64,000 nucleotides of DNA from Corella eumyota (Eukaryota > Chordata > Ascidiacea > Phlebobranchia > Corellidae), in the NCBI GenBank assembly GCA_963082875.1, contig OY720097.1:10486501-10550500 (forward strand), in the 5' to 3' direction. Shown here piece after piece: positions 52,140-62,713 of the stretch. A program made the translations under genes and the position numbers. The notes beneath the pieces were generated by a model. That model had not been told where the DNA came from and did no database searches. It saw nothing but the letters and a program-made list of their open reading frames with translations. The first letter of the stretch is position 1, and each line of letters opens with the position of its first letter.

Positions 52140-52708
52140 TTAACAATATCTTAATGGGCGGCGAATAGAACGTTCACCACGAGAATGTGAAGGCATATTT
52201 GTTTCTGGGTCAGATATATCAGATTCGTATAAATTAATAATATTATTATCACTTTGGTCAAACACATTATTACTATTATTGTCATCATTATTATTGTTAT
52301 GATAATTTTCATTGGAAATATCAGAATTAAACCAATTGGGCAAGTTTTGGCCACTGTAACGCCACAACCTGTTGCGATTTACAACTTTTGGTTTGTTTTT
52401 ACGGGATTTTTGTTTACGATACACTAAGTCATTTATACGTTTTGTAACAACAAACGGTCCTTTCCATGACAGGGACAGTTTTGGACTCTTTTCCTTTTTT
52501 CTTTGAGGGCAAAAAAGCCACACAGCCTGACCCACACCAAAAATGTCTTTGTTTTTTGGTTCATCTTTACGTAATCAATCGGTGAATATGTTGTTTTTTC
52601 AGGGCAACCAAACAAAAAGTCTGTCGGTATATTCATTTCTCGGCCAAACATAATCATGGCCGGGGTTAATTCAGTGCTGTCATGCACTGCGGTTCGATAA
52701 GCCATCAA
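52140..52708 (-). pseudogene. Integrase C-terminal region of the LTR element
   Basis: MMAYRTAVHDSTELTPAMIM is the conserved end of the integrase core. SWKGPFVVTKRINDLVYR is the GPY/F-type module. A polar, Asn/Asp-rich tail follows. Fossil, broken. Confidence 0.75.
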
Positions 52709-53690
52709 AAGGTAAGGTAGTTGTAGATCCCAATTGTGCTAATAAAGTTCTGTTAAACCTTTCGACCATACCATCGCTTTGTGGGTAATATGGTGTAGTA
52801 CGGGTTTTTGTTATACCAAATGTTTTTAAAATCTCTTTAAACAAATGAGATTCAAAAATTTTTTTTTTTCCTGAATAAAGGCAGCTTGAAATTGTTTTTG
52901 TATCAGGGTCTAATAATTGATCTTCTTTTAGTTGTTGCGGAGACAAAAGGAAAACATCGGTTGTTGCGTTTATTATTTTTACATCCACAGTTTTTTCAAT
53001 TTTATTTAAACCAGGTACTTTTTTACAATATTTACAATTTCGGTTACATGGCCATCTTGAAAGCGCGTCGGCGTTGTTGTGTTTTAATCCTTTTCTGTAC
53101 ACAATCTCAAAGTCGTATTCATTTAAACGTTCAATCCATCTTGCCATTTGGCCCTCTGGTTTACGAAAGTTCAAAAGCCAACTTAACGAGCCATGGTCGC
53201 TTCGAATTTTAATTTTTCGTCCGTATATGTAATAGCGAAAGTGTTCCACTGCATCCACAATAGCAAGAAGTTCCTTCCGTGTGGTACAATAATTTTTTTC
53301 TGCGCTAGACAATGATTTGGTAAAATATTCAATTACGTGTTCTAGGCCATCTTCTTGTCGTTGTGATAGAACAGCTCCTATTGCATAATTGCTAGCGTCT
53401 GCATCAATAATAAATGATCCTGTTTCATTTGCAAATTTTGAAACTGGTGCTTTAGTTAATGCCGTTTTTAGAGATTGAAACGATTTTTCACAGTCGGCAC
53501 TCCAATTAAAGCGAACATCTTTTCCCAATAAACGGTGCAAAGGCTGTGCCATATAAGCAAAATTACATATTAACTTTCGGTAATATAAACAGAGTCCCAA
53601 AAAACTTTGTAGCTCCTTAAGTTTATTTGGTGTCAGCCATTCTTGAATTGCCTTTATTTTTTCTTGTGATGTCTTAAATCCATCTTCAAT
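52680..53690 (-). pseudogene. Connection, RNase H and integrase regions of the LTR element
   Basis: LGLCLYYRKLICNFA and FNWSADCEKSF (RT connection), IIDADASNYAIGAVLSQ and RKELLAIVDAVEHFRYYIYG (RNase H), then HNNADALSRWP. Integrase-type motifs such as TTPYYPQSDGMVERFNRTL follow. Fossil, broken. Confidence 0.8.
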
Positions 53691-54190
53691 AATTACATGT
53701 CCCAAGTATTTGACTTCAGTAGCAAGTTTGCATCGATTAATCGTTGAAACACTTCTTTCATATTTAAGCACAATTTGTCAAAAGTTTCTGCGTGGACCAG
53801 TACATCGTCTAAATAGACTAAGCATTTTTTGTTTGAAATCCCAGGCAACACCCGATCCATTAACCTTTCAGATGTACTAGGGCTACCACACAAACCAAAA
53901 GGCATAACATTAAAGTGAAACAACCCTTTACCAGATGAAAAGGCGGTTTTTTCTTTATCTTTCGGATCTACTAAAACTTGCCAGTAGCCACTTTTAAGGT
54001 CCAGTGTAGAAAACCATTTAGAGCCCTTAATGCAATCTAAAAGTGTGTCAATTCTTGGCAGTGGGTAGGCATCTTTTAAGTAATTTAGTTTTCTGTAGTC
54101 GACACAAAAGCGTTTTGAGCCATCTTTCTTTTTTACAAAAACTACAGGCGAACACCATGGGCTATAAGACGGAGATATTATTTTATCTTT
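53690..54190 (-). pseudogene. Reverse transcriptase region of the LTR element
   Basis: The minus strand shows RT motifs in order: SPWCSPVVFVKKKDGS, FCVDYRKLNYL, LDLKSGYWQV, MPFGLCGSP and the catalytic YLDDVLVH. Fossil, broken. Confidence 0.85.
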
Positions 54191-54795
54191 AACATTTCTT
54201 CTATTAATTTGTCCATTTCTTGTTGTTGACTTATTGGCAACCTCCGAGGTCGTTGTTTAGTAGGCATTGCGTCGCCAGTTTCAATGCGATGAAGGGTTTT
54301 GTCGGTTGCCGTTGGTGTTAACGAACTTTTTATGTAACTTTTTATTAAGTCCTTGCATCGTTTACATTGTGTGGGTTTCAAGTTTATTTTTGCTCTCGTA
54401 ATAAGGTTTTTTGTGACATCGTCATCTTGAAATATGCCTTCTAATTGTTCGTTTTTAGGTGGTGGGGCTAACTGTAGTTGTGCATCAACTTTTTGAAAAT
54501 AATTTGATTCAATTTCTTCAGTCGCAGTTTTCAGCAAGCTTGCATTAGCATCAATGGTAAACTTGAATTTGTTTAAAAAATCCAGGCCTAAAATACCATC
54601 TTCTTCGATTTCGCATATCAAAGTTTGATGTTTGTACATAGTTTTTCCTAAAATAAAGTTCCATTCACACGTACCATCAACAGCGATTATATTATTTCCC
54701 ACCCCTCGCAAAGTAATACAAAAACGGTTTTGATTATGGTGCTTAAATATTTTTCTGCTTATAATTGTTACGTCGGCTCCTGTATCAACCAACAT
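54178..54795 (-). pseudogene. Aspartic protease region of the LTR element
   Basis: The active-site motif LVDTGADVTII is at its start, and the flap and closing motif ILGLDFL follow, as in Ty3/gypsy proteases. The region then leads into the start of reverse transcriptase. Fossil. Confidence 0.8.
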
Positions 54796-54917
54796 AGAAA
54801 TGTGTAAATGGCCATAAATAACTTTACAATATAAACCATTAAGATGACCTGATAAAGTTAAGCCGACGTTTCTAGAGGCACCTTTAAATCTAACCGAACG
54901 AGGCCTCAGTTGTTCGG

Positions 54918-56014
54918 TTATTGATAGTTTTCCGGCCCGGGACGATTATAGTTTCTATTTCGTTGTGGTCTGTTATAGTTAGAATAACGGTTTCCATTAA
55001 GCATTTTAAATTGCTCCGTCAAGTCTACGATAGCTTGATTCATTTTTTCCAATTTACTTGCTACAGATACATCGACTTGGGCGTTGGTCGCATTCGCTGT
55101 TTGCACTGGCCTTATTTGACGATTATTTTGCTCTTCTTCAAGACGCATTGCCCAATCCAAAGCTTCATCTAAGGAACGCGGATCTTTTAGCCTTAAGCCT
55201 GAAATAATAGAGGGGTAGTCTTTGAAGGCGCTAAGAAAACAGTTCACCTTGACGGTTTCCAAGTCAGATTCGTTTGATTGTTCGTATACCTTACAGCGTC
55301 GTGCCATCGAGTTTATATCTTCGGAAAGGTCAACAAGACTTTCATTATGCCGCCGAACGCGACAATGTAACAGCGACACGGGATCACGTATCTTTATTCC
55401 AAATTTTTGAATCTGCTTGTTTTTAACTACAATAAATTGTCGTCTTTTTTCAGGGTCCAGGCTCGTTATAACGCTTGAGGCGGAATCTTTTAAATGAAGA
55501 GCAAGTTGCGTGCCTTTGGTATATTGCGACCACTGATTGTATTCTGCCGCAATCTCAAATCGAGACAAAAAATTTTCAACAGAACCTTTACCATCGAATC
55601 GATCAAGGGTTACAGACGATACCTTTTCTTTATTTGGAGTACCATTTGGTAAGGCAAATCTGGCGTCAGAAGTTCAATGTTTTCATTTAATTCTTCTTGA
55701 TTAGCCCGGGTTGAACTCATGAAGTCTTTGACCTTGGTATCAGCGTCTTCTTTAATATTTATCAATTTTTGTGAAACTTCTTTTTCACTTGCATTAAACG
55801 TTTCGTATTGCTCAAATTTCATTTTTAGATTATTTATTGCAGCCACTGTTGTTTCTTGAGCTTTTTCAATATTGCTGTAAAGGCTCACATATTTTTGTTG
55901 CATCGACGTTACCGCGGCATTTAACTGTTGTTGCATCTCAACCCTGATTTCGGTAACTCTGTGGTTGACTGTTTCTTCTAGTTCTCTCATTAGTAATGTT
56001 TCCATATCCTGCAT
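54918..56014 (-). pseudogene. gag region of the LTR element
   Basis: A coiled-coil-like start (residues such as LEETVNHRVTEIRVEM) precedes a retrotransposon capsid-like helical region (WSQYTKGTQLALHLKD, LSAFKDYPSIISGL). It ends in an Arg/Asn-rich tail (RPQRNRNYNRPG) that may bind RNA; no CCHC zinc knuckle is seen. Fossil, broken. Confidence 0.75.
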
Positions 56015-56109
56015 TTTTTTTCAAAACATTTTCCCAATTTAAAAAAAAAAACTCGCTTTCCGAATCAGACATTCTGGATCTCGGCAGAACCTTCAATGTA
56101 CCACCTTCC

Positions 56110-56899
56110 TTGCAATTATTATCCTTCCAGTTTTCCGGCATTTCAGTCAAATCTTTTTTATCAGTTAAGTCTAAAAACTCCGCTCTAAATTGATCGGCGA
56201 AGTCTCTCAAGTTTTTAGAGAACATCATACTTCGTCTACAATCCCAATAATTCTTTCCACCAAAAGTGTCATGCACCATATTCTCCCCTCTGTCAAGTAA
56301 TATAGAAGTTACCGTAGTGTTACACCCACATAAAGGACCTTTAAAAATACTTGATTGCCCTTGCACAGAAACACATTTAAATTTTATTGCATATTGTTCT
56401 TCATAACGCCAAAACCAGCCCCGTATTTTACCCTCACCATCACTTTGATATACAGGGGTTTCAATACAGTCTCGATCGTGCATTCTCTCCTCCCATTTTC
56501 CTCCCTAGCCTTCGACATGATTCTGTAAATACCAAACCTCGTCAATTGGCCTAGCTTTCACTTCTTCTAAATAGTCAGTATACTCCACTACAGGAACAAA
56601 CCCATTTAAACTCTCGATATCAAAAAACTTTGACCATGGAATGCGACTCTGCTCCATGTCCTGTTCCTTCCAGTGGTACCCGATTCTTCCCCATGGGGGA
56701 AGCACCAGGACCCACTCATCATTTTTTCATTTTTCTCTGATTTAAGAGATTTAACAAGGTTCGTTATTCTCATATAAACATCCTTTCTTAAGTTGAATCC
56801 TTCACCTGGATTGCAATCATAGAGAAGATATCTTCTGTTAGGGGAAGCACCATTTGTGACGCATATTAAAAATAAGAGAAAAACAAATAAATATTTCAT
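56110..56899 (-). pseudogene. POFUT2: POFUT2-derived host gene segment inside the LTR element
   Basis: A segment similar to the N-terminal half of GDP-fucose protein O-fucosyltransferase 2, the ER enzyme that puts fucose on thrombospondin repeats. It includes a signal-peptide-like start ([17 protein letters not shown]) and motifs [59 protein letters not shown] and GGKNYWDCRRSM, all matching the animal enzyme in order. No introns are seen, suggesting that it came from an RNA copy. It sits between the 5' LTR and gag, on the element's strand. It covers only part of the enzyme and is broken, so no activity is expected. Segment edges are approximate. Confidence 0.8.
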
Positions 56900-56918
56900 T
56901 TTTGTATATCTGTTTATA

Positions 56919-57108
56919 ACTTAATCAAATAGAATCCATTAATATTTACATAAACAATGTCATAATTAATCTAAAGCAACCTCAAATTTTAAGTCAACAC
57001 TTTAACTAACATAAGAAGTGGCGGTAAGCTAAAAGGGGAAGTGACGTAGGGGTGAAGGCGTCAGACCAGAAAGATAACGGCGAGGATAATAAAACATAGT
57101 ACGTTACA
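56919..57108 (-). repeat. 5' LTR
   Basis: About 190 bases, matching 51846-52033 with roughly 4% difference. Its outer end abuts the GTAG repeat. Similarity to the other LTR stops about where the POFUT2-derived segment begins. Confidence 0.85.
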
Positions 57109-57112
57109 GTAG

Positions 57113-58558
57113 CCTACGGAAATAATAAAGCCTTTTTCCTTAAGTTACAATATATTTTTATATTTAACTTTTAAATTGTAAAAATTTAGAATATACTATG
57201 TTGAAGGTATATGTAGATGGTTAAGTGTAATTATATGATTTAAGTCAAATACATAAAAAAATATATAAGTTTTTTTAAAAACAAAAAAAGTCTTTGACTA
57301 AAAAAAAACTTACTTCACACTTTTCCTTCGAAGTACCGGGTCTTTTAGGCCACTTCCACCTTATACTTTTCACCACTTTTATGTTTTTTTCACAACGAAA
57401 GTAGAAACAAAGGTACGGCCAAGAATTCGGAGATAATGGGGTCCCAAGGCCAATGGGGGTTTAAATGAGAGGGGCTTAAAGTTTAAAGTAATCAAAGTAT
57501 GTGTATAAAAGTAAAACATTTATTAACAAATAAAACTTTGTGGGTTATATATATTGTTAACTTTGTAAAAGGCAAAGTTAAAATAGAAAATAATAAAAAA
57601 AAACCTTCAAACTTTTTCGTACGCAACTGATTGTTGTATAAATTAGACTAATAACATATGATTCTACCTTGAAGAACTGCTAATATAGTTATTTACTAAA
57701 AATTACCGCAAAAGATTTTTTCTTTACCTTTTTTCCGCCTTTCAGCTTTCGCGGTCTAAATTTCCTTTTTGTTGTTGACCTATGATGTCAGACTGTCAAC
57801 TGAGTGACTTGCTCAAGCAAGTGTTGCACGAAAGCTTATTTAAATTTGGACCAAAGTAGGTTTATTTTAGATAAATTTGCTCCTGGTGTCAATTTTCGTA
57901 TTATTTTGGATCTCTATTAGCGTCGTCCCCCGGTTAAAACGAGTAGTACTAAAATAAATACGGAAAGGGCGTATGAACAAAAGATGATAAGGGACAAGGG
58001 TAAGGACAAGGTTATAAAAATTCCGCCCATTCCGCATTTTATAAACTTGGCGGACGCCCGGACGGTATAAACTCCTGCTGAGCCAGCACCAAATCAGCAG
58101 CATAGATACCGGGCAATTATAATCTATATAATATCTGAAAATCCGAAACCGCTAAAGGCAACTCGAGACTGGGCCAGAGTAACTAATGTTACTCTATGTT
58201 TAGGATGCACAATTGACCTTCCCACATCAAGGATGAATAAATATATGCCAAAAAAAGGGTAAATGAGAATCAACGGAATGGTAGTTTCAGAATAGCATGA
58301 ATACCTAAGTTTTATTTATTAACCATATATAAATTAAAGCTTATTTTAACTAAGGTAACCATAATGCAAGAATTTTGTAACATGGAAATTATAGTAAAAA
58401 TATAATTAAAATTTAAAAAATAAAGTATTGTATTTTTATGATAAAATATAAAGAATGTGTTTTGGTTAAGAATCACCTAAATACATATGTGTTCATTATT
58501 ATTATTTTTTAGTATAATTAGGTTTAGATTTTAATAAATTTAACCAAAAAAAAAAAAA
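57113..58558. other. Intergenic: LTR element to BRK1
   Basis: No coding exon can be supported. It contains the SINE at 58060-58250 and the BRK1 leader. A TTTTTTTAG site at about 58512 could serve as a splice or trans-splice acceptor before BRK1. Tunicates do use spliced leaders, but this is only a possibility here. Confidence 0.45.
58060..58250 (+). mobile_element. tRNA-derived SINE copy, 5' truncated
   Basis: It begins within the body (ACGGTATAAACTCCTGCTG) and continues with GAGCCAGCACC, GGCAACTCGAGACTGGG and the tail CATCAAGGATGAATAA. It lies upstream of BRK1. Confidence 0.75.
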
Positions 58559-58792
58559 ATGAGTTCACATGGTGATGAAATTCAAAAACAAATTCAACGA
58601 GATTGGGCAAATCGAGAATACATTGAAGTAATCACAAGTAGTATAAAAAAGATTGCAGACTTTCTAAATGCTTTTGACTTATCATGTCGATCCCGGCTTA
58701 CAACTTTAAATGAAAAACTCACTGCCTTGGAACGAAAAATTGAGTATATTGAAGCAAGGGTGACAAGCGGTGAAATGCTAAGTAAAACTTAA
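58559..58792 (+). CDS. BRK1: BRK1 (HSPC300), WAVE-complex subunit
   Basis: 77 residues in one exon, with the ATG directly after an A-run. The sequence [20 protein letters not shown], then [20 protein letters not shown], then [18 protein letters not shown] is almost the human BRK1 sequence, with only short differences at both ends (human has 75 residues). BRK1 is the small coiled-coil subunit of the WAVE regulatory complex, which links Rac signalling to Arp2/3 actin branching in the cytoplasm. It looks complete. No introns are seen in the coding part. AATAAA at 58889-58894 is a good polyadenylation signal. Confidence 0.97.
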   Translation: MSSHGDEIQKQIQRDWANREYIEVITSSIKKIADFLNAFDLSCRSRLTTLNEKLTALERKIEYIEARVTSGEMLSKT

Positions 58793-58888
58793 AACTTGCT
58801 CGATAAAAATTATAGAAAACTAAGTTAACATGAGTTAAATGTTTATTTACCATTTTTTGCAATCTATTATAACCGTTACAAGAAACAA

Positions 58889-58894
58889 AATAAA
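58889..58894 (+). terminator. BRK1: Polyadenylation signal of BRK1
   Basis: AATAAA, 97 bases after the BRK1 stop codon. Confidence 0.5.
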
Positions 58895-59338
58895 GGCCAA
58901 ACAGTTTTTATTTAATACTTTATATTAGTTTTACTACACATAGCAAACATATTTATAGGGTATAAAAAATGATTCTGTCTTTATGTAGATTATATTACTT
59001 TTGAAGTTTTTTTTTATATTAGGATTTTATTTTTATATAAATATTTAAACAATTATACTGATGGTACTTCTGTTATGTTAATGTTGCATTTGTTTCTGTA
59101 TTTTCCTCAATCCTTGTTCTTCTAGCTTATATGGTACATTTATTAATAAATTGTTAAGCTAAATGTTGTATAGGCCTATATATATATTTTTTAGTATAGA
59201 CTGGCTAATAGTTATACAAACCTGTTTACACTATTAAAATCATCTTAAAACATAGCCTAAAGATTTAATTTTTTTATTTGTTTAATGTCATTTTTGCTGC
59301 AATAATTACATTTGTGTTTAAGTCTTAAGTGGGGCTAA

Positions 59339-59395
59339 TTATTGGTCAAATAAAAGCTGGTAGGAATTTTCTACTAGCTTTTTTTCGACCAATAA
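59339..59395. repeat. Inverted repeat, 25-bp arms
   Basis: TTATTGGTC...GGTAG (59339-59363) and its complement (59371-59395) match at 22 of 25 positions around a 7-base loop. This may be a tiny MITE or a structured 3' UTR element between the convergent genes. Confidence 0.75.
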
Positions 59396-60498
59396 AGGAA
59401 TTCAATAATATCGCAATGTTTTATTGTGAAATTAACAAAAATCAGTACAATTTTCTTAATCGACTATGTTATTTTTTGTTCGAACTGCTCAAAAATCACT
59501 TCTTGTAAGTTGCAAAAAACAGTTGAATGAAGTAATTTGTCATTTGTGTATAATTATTTCAACAAACTTTGTGTAAGTCTATAAAACCACTTTACTTTAA
59601 ATGTCAAAAAATTGATCACAATGATTTCTGATTTTTTCAAGTTAAAAAAGTTGTTTTGTTTTGTTTTTGTTATCTCTGAGATTTTGAGCCTTGCCATAGA
59701 TGTAGTTGCTATTCGTTTGTGTAAACTCGTCAATGAAAATTGATATAGAATGAAGTGTGACCCTAATGACCTAACTATACAAAGCTTTATTTTATATAGA
59801 TTGGCATAATAATGATCATACAATGGTCATCTTTAAAAATAAATGAAATGTATAATCATTTTTACAAGATGAAAACAATATTTTTATGGTATTATCTATT
59901 AACTCGTACAAAGTCAAAAATTAACGGCGCGTCAAGTCATAGTAGCCTAGTAGTGAAGATTGTCGTTTTGCGCTTTTCTTTTATTACATTTTCAGGCAAT
60001 GCGTTTAGGTAATAGTTTTAAAACACGTCCCTGTAATAAACATAGATTATCTTTATAAACCCCTATTTGGCTACCGCCTTTTTTAATTTTAGCCACCAAA
60101 GCCCCGGTAGCCATCGTTACAGATGATCTGACCGCATTTAAGTGAATTCTACGTAATAGCCAAACACACAATAATTTTTTTTATTTAGCAAGGCAATATT
60201 TTTATTTAAAAAAATAAACTTTTTATTACAGATTAAAAAACGCTTAAACATGTAGCAAATACAACTTGTTTTTTATTCAAAAAAAAAAGTTTGATGACGT
60301 AGTTGGGTATTAAAACCTATATAAAATCTAACATTTACAACACTACACTTTTTCTGTTGTCCATTTAAATAAACTTTCTAAATTACATAAAAGCTTTTTC
60401 TTGATATTTTCATCACTGAACAACTTTAGTTATGTTATTCCAAATACACTTCGTTTGTTCCCATTATAGTTAAGCGAAACCGAGCATTTGAGTTCGGA

Positions 60499-62713
60499 TC
60501 ATAGCGAATTCATCAGTAAAGGAGATGTCATTTTACCAGCATTTAACTTTTCCCAATCAAATCCATAAAACCATTCGTGAGAATTAATCTGACAATGGTA
60601 ATAAACAGTATAAAACTTGGCTTACATATAAATGTTTTTTAATTTGTAAACGTAAGTTTAAAAATCGGCAATTATAAATTACTGTTATATTACGAAAACA
60701 ATTTTACCGTTACGAAAAACTATGTGTTTGAAAATGCCACATTTTTGCCATTAATTTAGTAAAAATGTTTAATTACATTGCGATAAAATGTCGGTATCAA
60801 AATTTTGGTTTTAGGAAATTGTTAAACTCGGTAAAATGTGTTTTAGTAACATTGCCAAATATCAGAAAACTTTAATTACCTCACTACCAATACGAAGATC
60901 TTGGTCCCAAAAACACAAACCTCTAATAAATGCCTGAGTCACGTGATCAAGCAAACTTGGAAATGCGACGTCTAGTGAAAATTAATCAAGTATTAGGCTT
61001 TTAAATCTATTTCTAGTGGGTTAAAGCACTTTTAGTCGTAAAATATGTTAGCATATGTATTTACCAGTAATTCCTCGTAGGGTAGCCTTGTATGTGTCAA
61101 TGTTGGTAAGTCGACGAAATGGTGACCTGCATGTCAAAAGTTCAAAGGCTACAACACCCAACGAAAAATAATCTGCTTTATGTGAATGGGGTTTATTTAA
61201 TATTATTTCAGGAGCAGTGTACCTAAAAATTAAAACAATTTGTAACTTTTTTTATATATTTTAAACTATAAAACAAAATATTAATTAAGGTACAAGAGTT
61301 TTTAATAGAGTTGCCTTAAAGTAGAATACGATTTTTTAATAAAACGTTCTATTGCATTTTAAATTATTTAAAGTATATTAACAAACCCTGGTGTGCCACA
61401 AAACGTGTTACTAGAGACCGCTGGTTTTTCCAAGATTTTGCAAAATCCAAGATCGCCCAATTTTACCAAACCTGTTATAAAAAAATTATGTTTAATGTCA
61501 TGAATCATGGGTAACGTTACATATATATCACAAAACGTCCTAAATTTTGACTCTTTACTCTGCCTAATTTAATTCTACTGGTCCAAAATCAAATGCCGGT
61601 TATTTGACAGATAATACCTCGGGTTTAATGATATGCCAAACTGACAAATCTGTGTAGGCCTGGGGGTTTAAAAAATGATAGTTACTCTACGTTAAGGCTA
61701 TGGAGATGTTTTTTCTTGCAATAAAATGTGTTGTATTTTAAAGCAAGATTCAACACAGTAGTAGAATAATTATTTAAAAATATTGTAATTTCAATAGACA
61801 ATAAGTATGTAAGTCCTTTTACCCGAGTATCCAATCAAAAGATTTTCAGTTTTTATATCTCTGTGAATACAGTGCAAAACATGGTGTAGATAATGTAATG
61901 CATTAACGACGCAGCCAATAACAAATTTAGCAGATTTACTGCGCATTTGGCCTTTCTTTTCCAAATAAGTAAACATATCGCCACCCATACAGGCCTCAGT
62001 TAATAAAAACACGTGACTATGAGTAAAGAAGGTTTGGTACAGCTTTGGTATAAACCTAAAATTGTAATTAAACCAATTAGAGGGCGCAATTTTTGCGCAT
62101 TTTATTACAATCATTTGTGTAAGGGAAACATTATCGGATTGATTACAACATGTGCGCAATACTTTACATATAAAGTCATAAACACAAGACGCCTCAAGCA
62201 TATATACCTTGATTGCGACTTCGATAAAATTTCTTTTTCGGCCTCGAGTTGCTTAATCTGGGATTGTTCGGTAAGCAACTTCGTGCTTAACTTTTTTAAA
62301 GCAAAAAATTCTTTTCGGTTATTTCTAAATATGAATTAGAAAGTCAATATCATATTAAAGCAAACCAGTAGCTTTTGCTGTACAAATACGTTGTCTAAAT
62401 AATTTGTGTACATTTTGGTTTATTAACATATTTCAGTACTAGTTTACCTTACTACTTGTACCAAATCAACTGTGGCATATCCTCCTCCACCTAGTACCCT
62501 CACGAACTCCAAATCATTAAACTTAACGTTTTCCCATTTGGAATTTATTTCATTTGAACTAAGAGGTGGTGGGTGATGGTGATTGCAATGTACTTTGCGG
62601 TTTCTTTTACTTTCTTCAATTTTTAAACTGGCTTGTTTTGTTTTTTTGGATTCAAAATCAGATCCAAATCCGCTATCTGTCGATGCTTCTTCCCATTTTA
62701 ACGAGTTATTCAT
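60499..62713 (-). CDS. PKG/PKA-like AGC kinase, catalytic domain only
   Basis: Seven minus-strand exons: 62448-62713 (ATG at 62713), 62208-62324, 61823-62055, 61387-61471, 61065-61222, 60880-60971, 60499-60588; 346 residues, in frame throughout. After about 65 polar residues comes FNDLEFVRVLGGGGYATVDL, the glycine loop, with Ala where the third Gly normally sits. The catalytic Lys is in FFALKKL, the active site is CIHRDIKTENLL, the metal motif is DLG instead of DFG, and the activation segment is TFCGTPGYTAPEII. The tail EWFYGFDWEKLNAGKMTSPL resembles PKG and PKA C-tails. There is no cGMP-binding domain, unlike PKG proper. It probably phosphorylates Ser/Thr. Its regulator and substrate are unknown. 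Confidence 0.85.

Larger units (their letters stand above)
51763..57108 (-). mobile_element. Ty3/gypsy LTR retrotransposon carrying a host gene piece (broken)
   Basis: A minus-strand LTR element of about 5.3 kb, flanked by the 4-base direct repeat GTAG (51759-51762 and 57109-57112), consistent with a target-site duplication. Its LTR ends are TGTAAC/TTACA-type. A purine-rich tract (GGGGGAGGGGC) lies immediately before the 3' LTR. Parts in element order: 5' LTR, a POFUT2-derived host segment, gag, protease, reverse transcriptase, RNase H, integrase, 3' LTR. The order protease-RT-RNase H-integrase places it in Ty3/gypsy. There is no envelope gene. Aligned LTR parts differ at roughly 7 of 185 positions, so it is fairly recent. 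It is broken, with on the order of ten interruptions in its coding parts, and should be treated as a fossil. Confidence 0.88.
58793..60498. other. Intergenic between convergent BRK1 and kinase genes
   Basis: Holds the 3' UTRs of both genes and the inverted repeat at 59339-59395. Longer open frames here (for example 59554-59823) have no recognisable protein features and AT-biased composition, so I do not call them. Confidence 0.5.

Noticed and set aside
51931-52146. Possible envelope gene of the LTR element
   Set aside because: The hydrophobic frame runs across the purine-rich tract into the LTR and has no envelope-like features.
56505-56899. Signal-peptide protein at the element's 5' side read as an envelope
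   Set aside because: Its motifs follow POFUT2 in order, so it is a host-derived segment, not an envelope.
59554-59823. Minus-strand open frame of 89 residues
   Set aside because: No domain, signal or conserved motif; it lies in the 3' area between two convergent genes.
61560-61700. Possible further SINE copy
   Set aside because: Only a short GTTACTCTACGTTAAGGC stretch resembles the family; too little to call.
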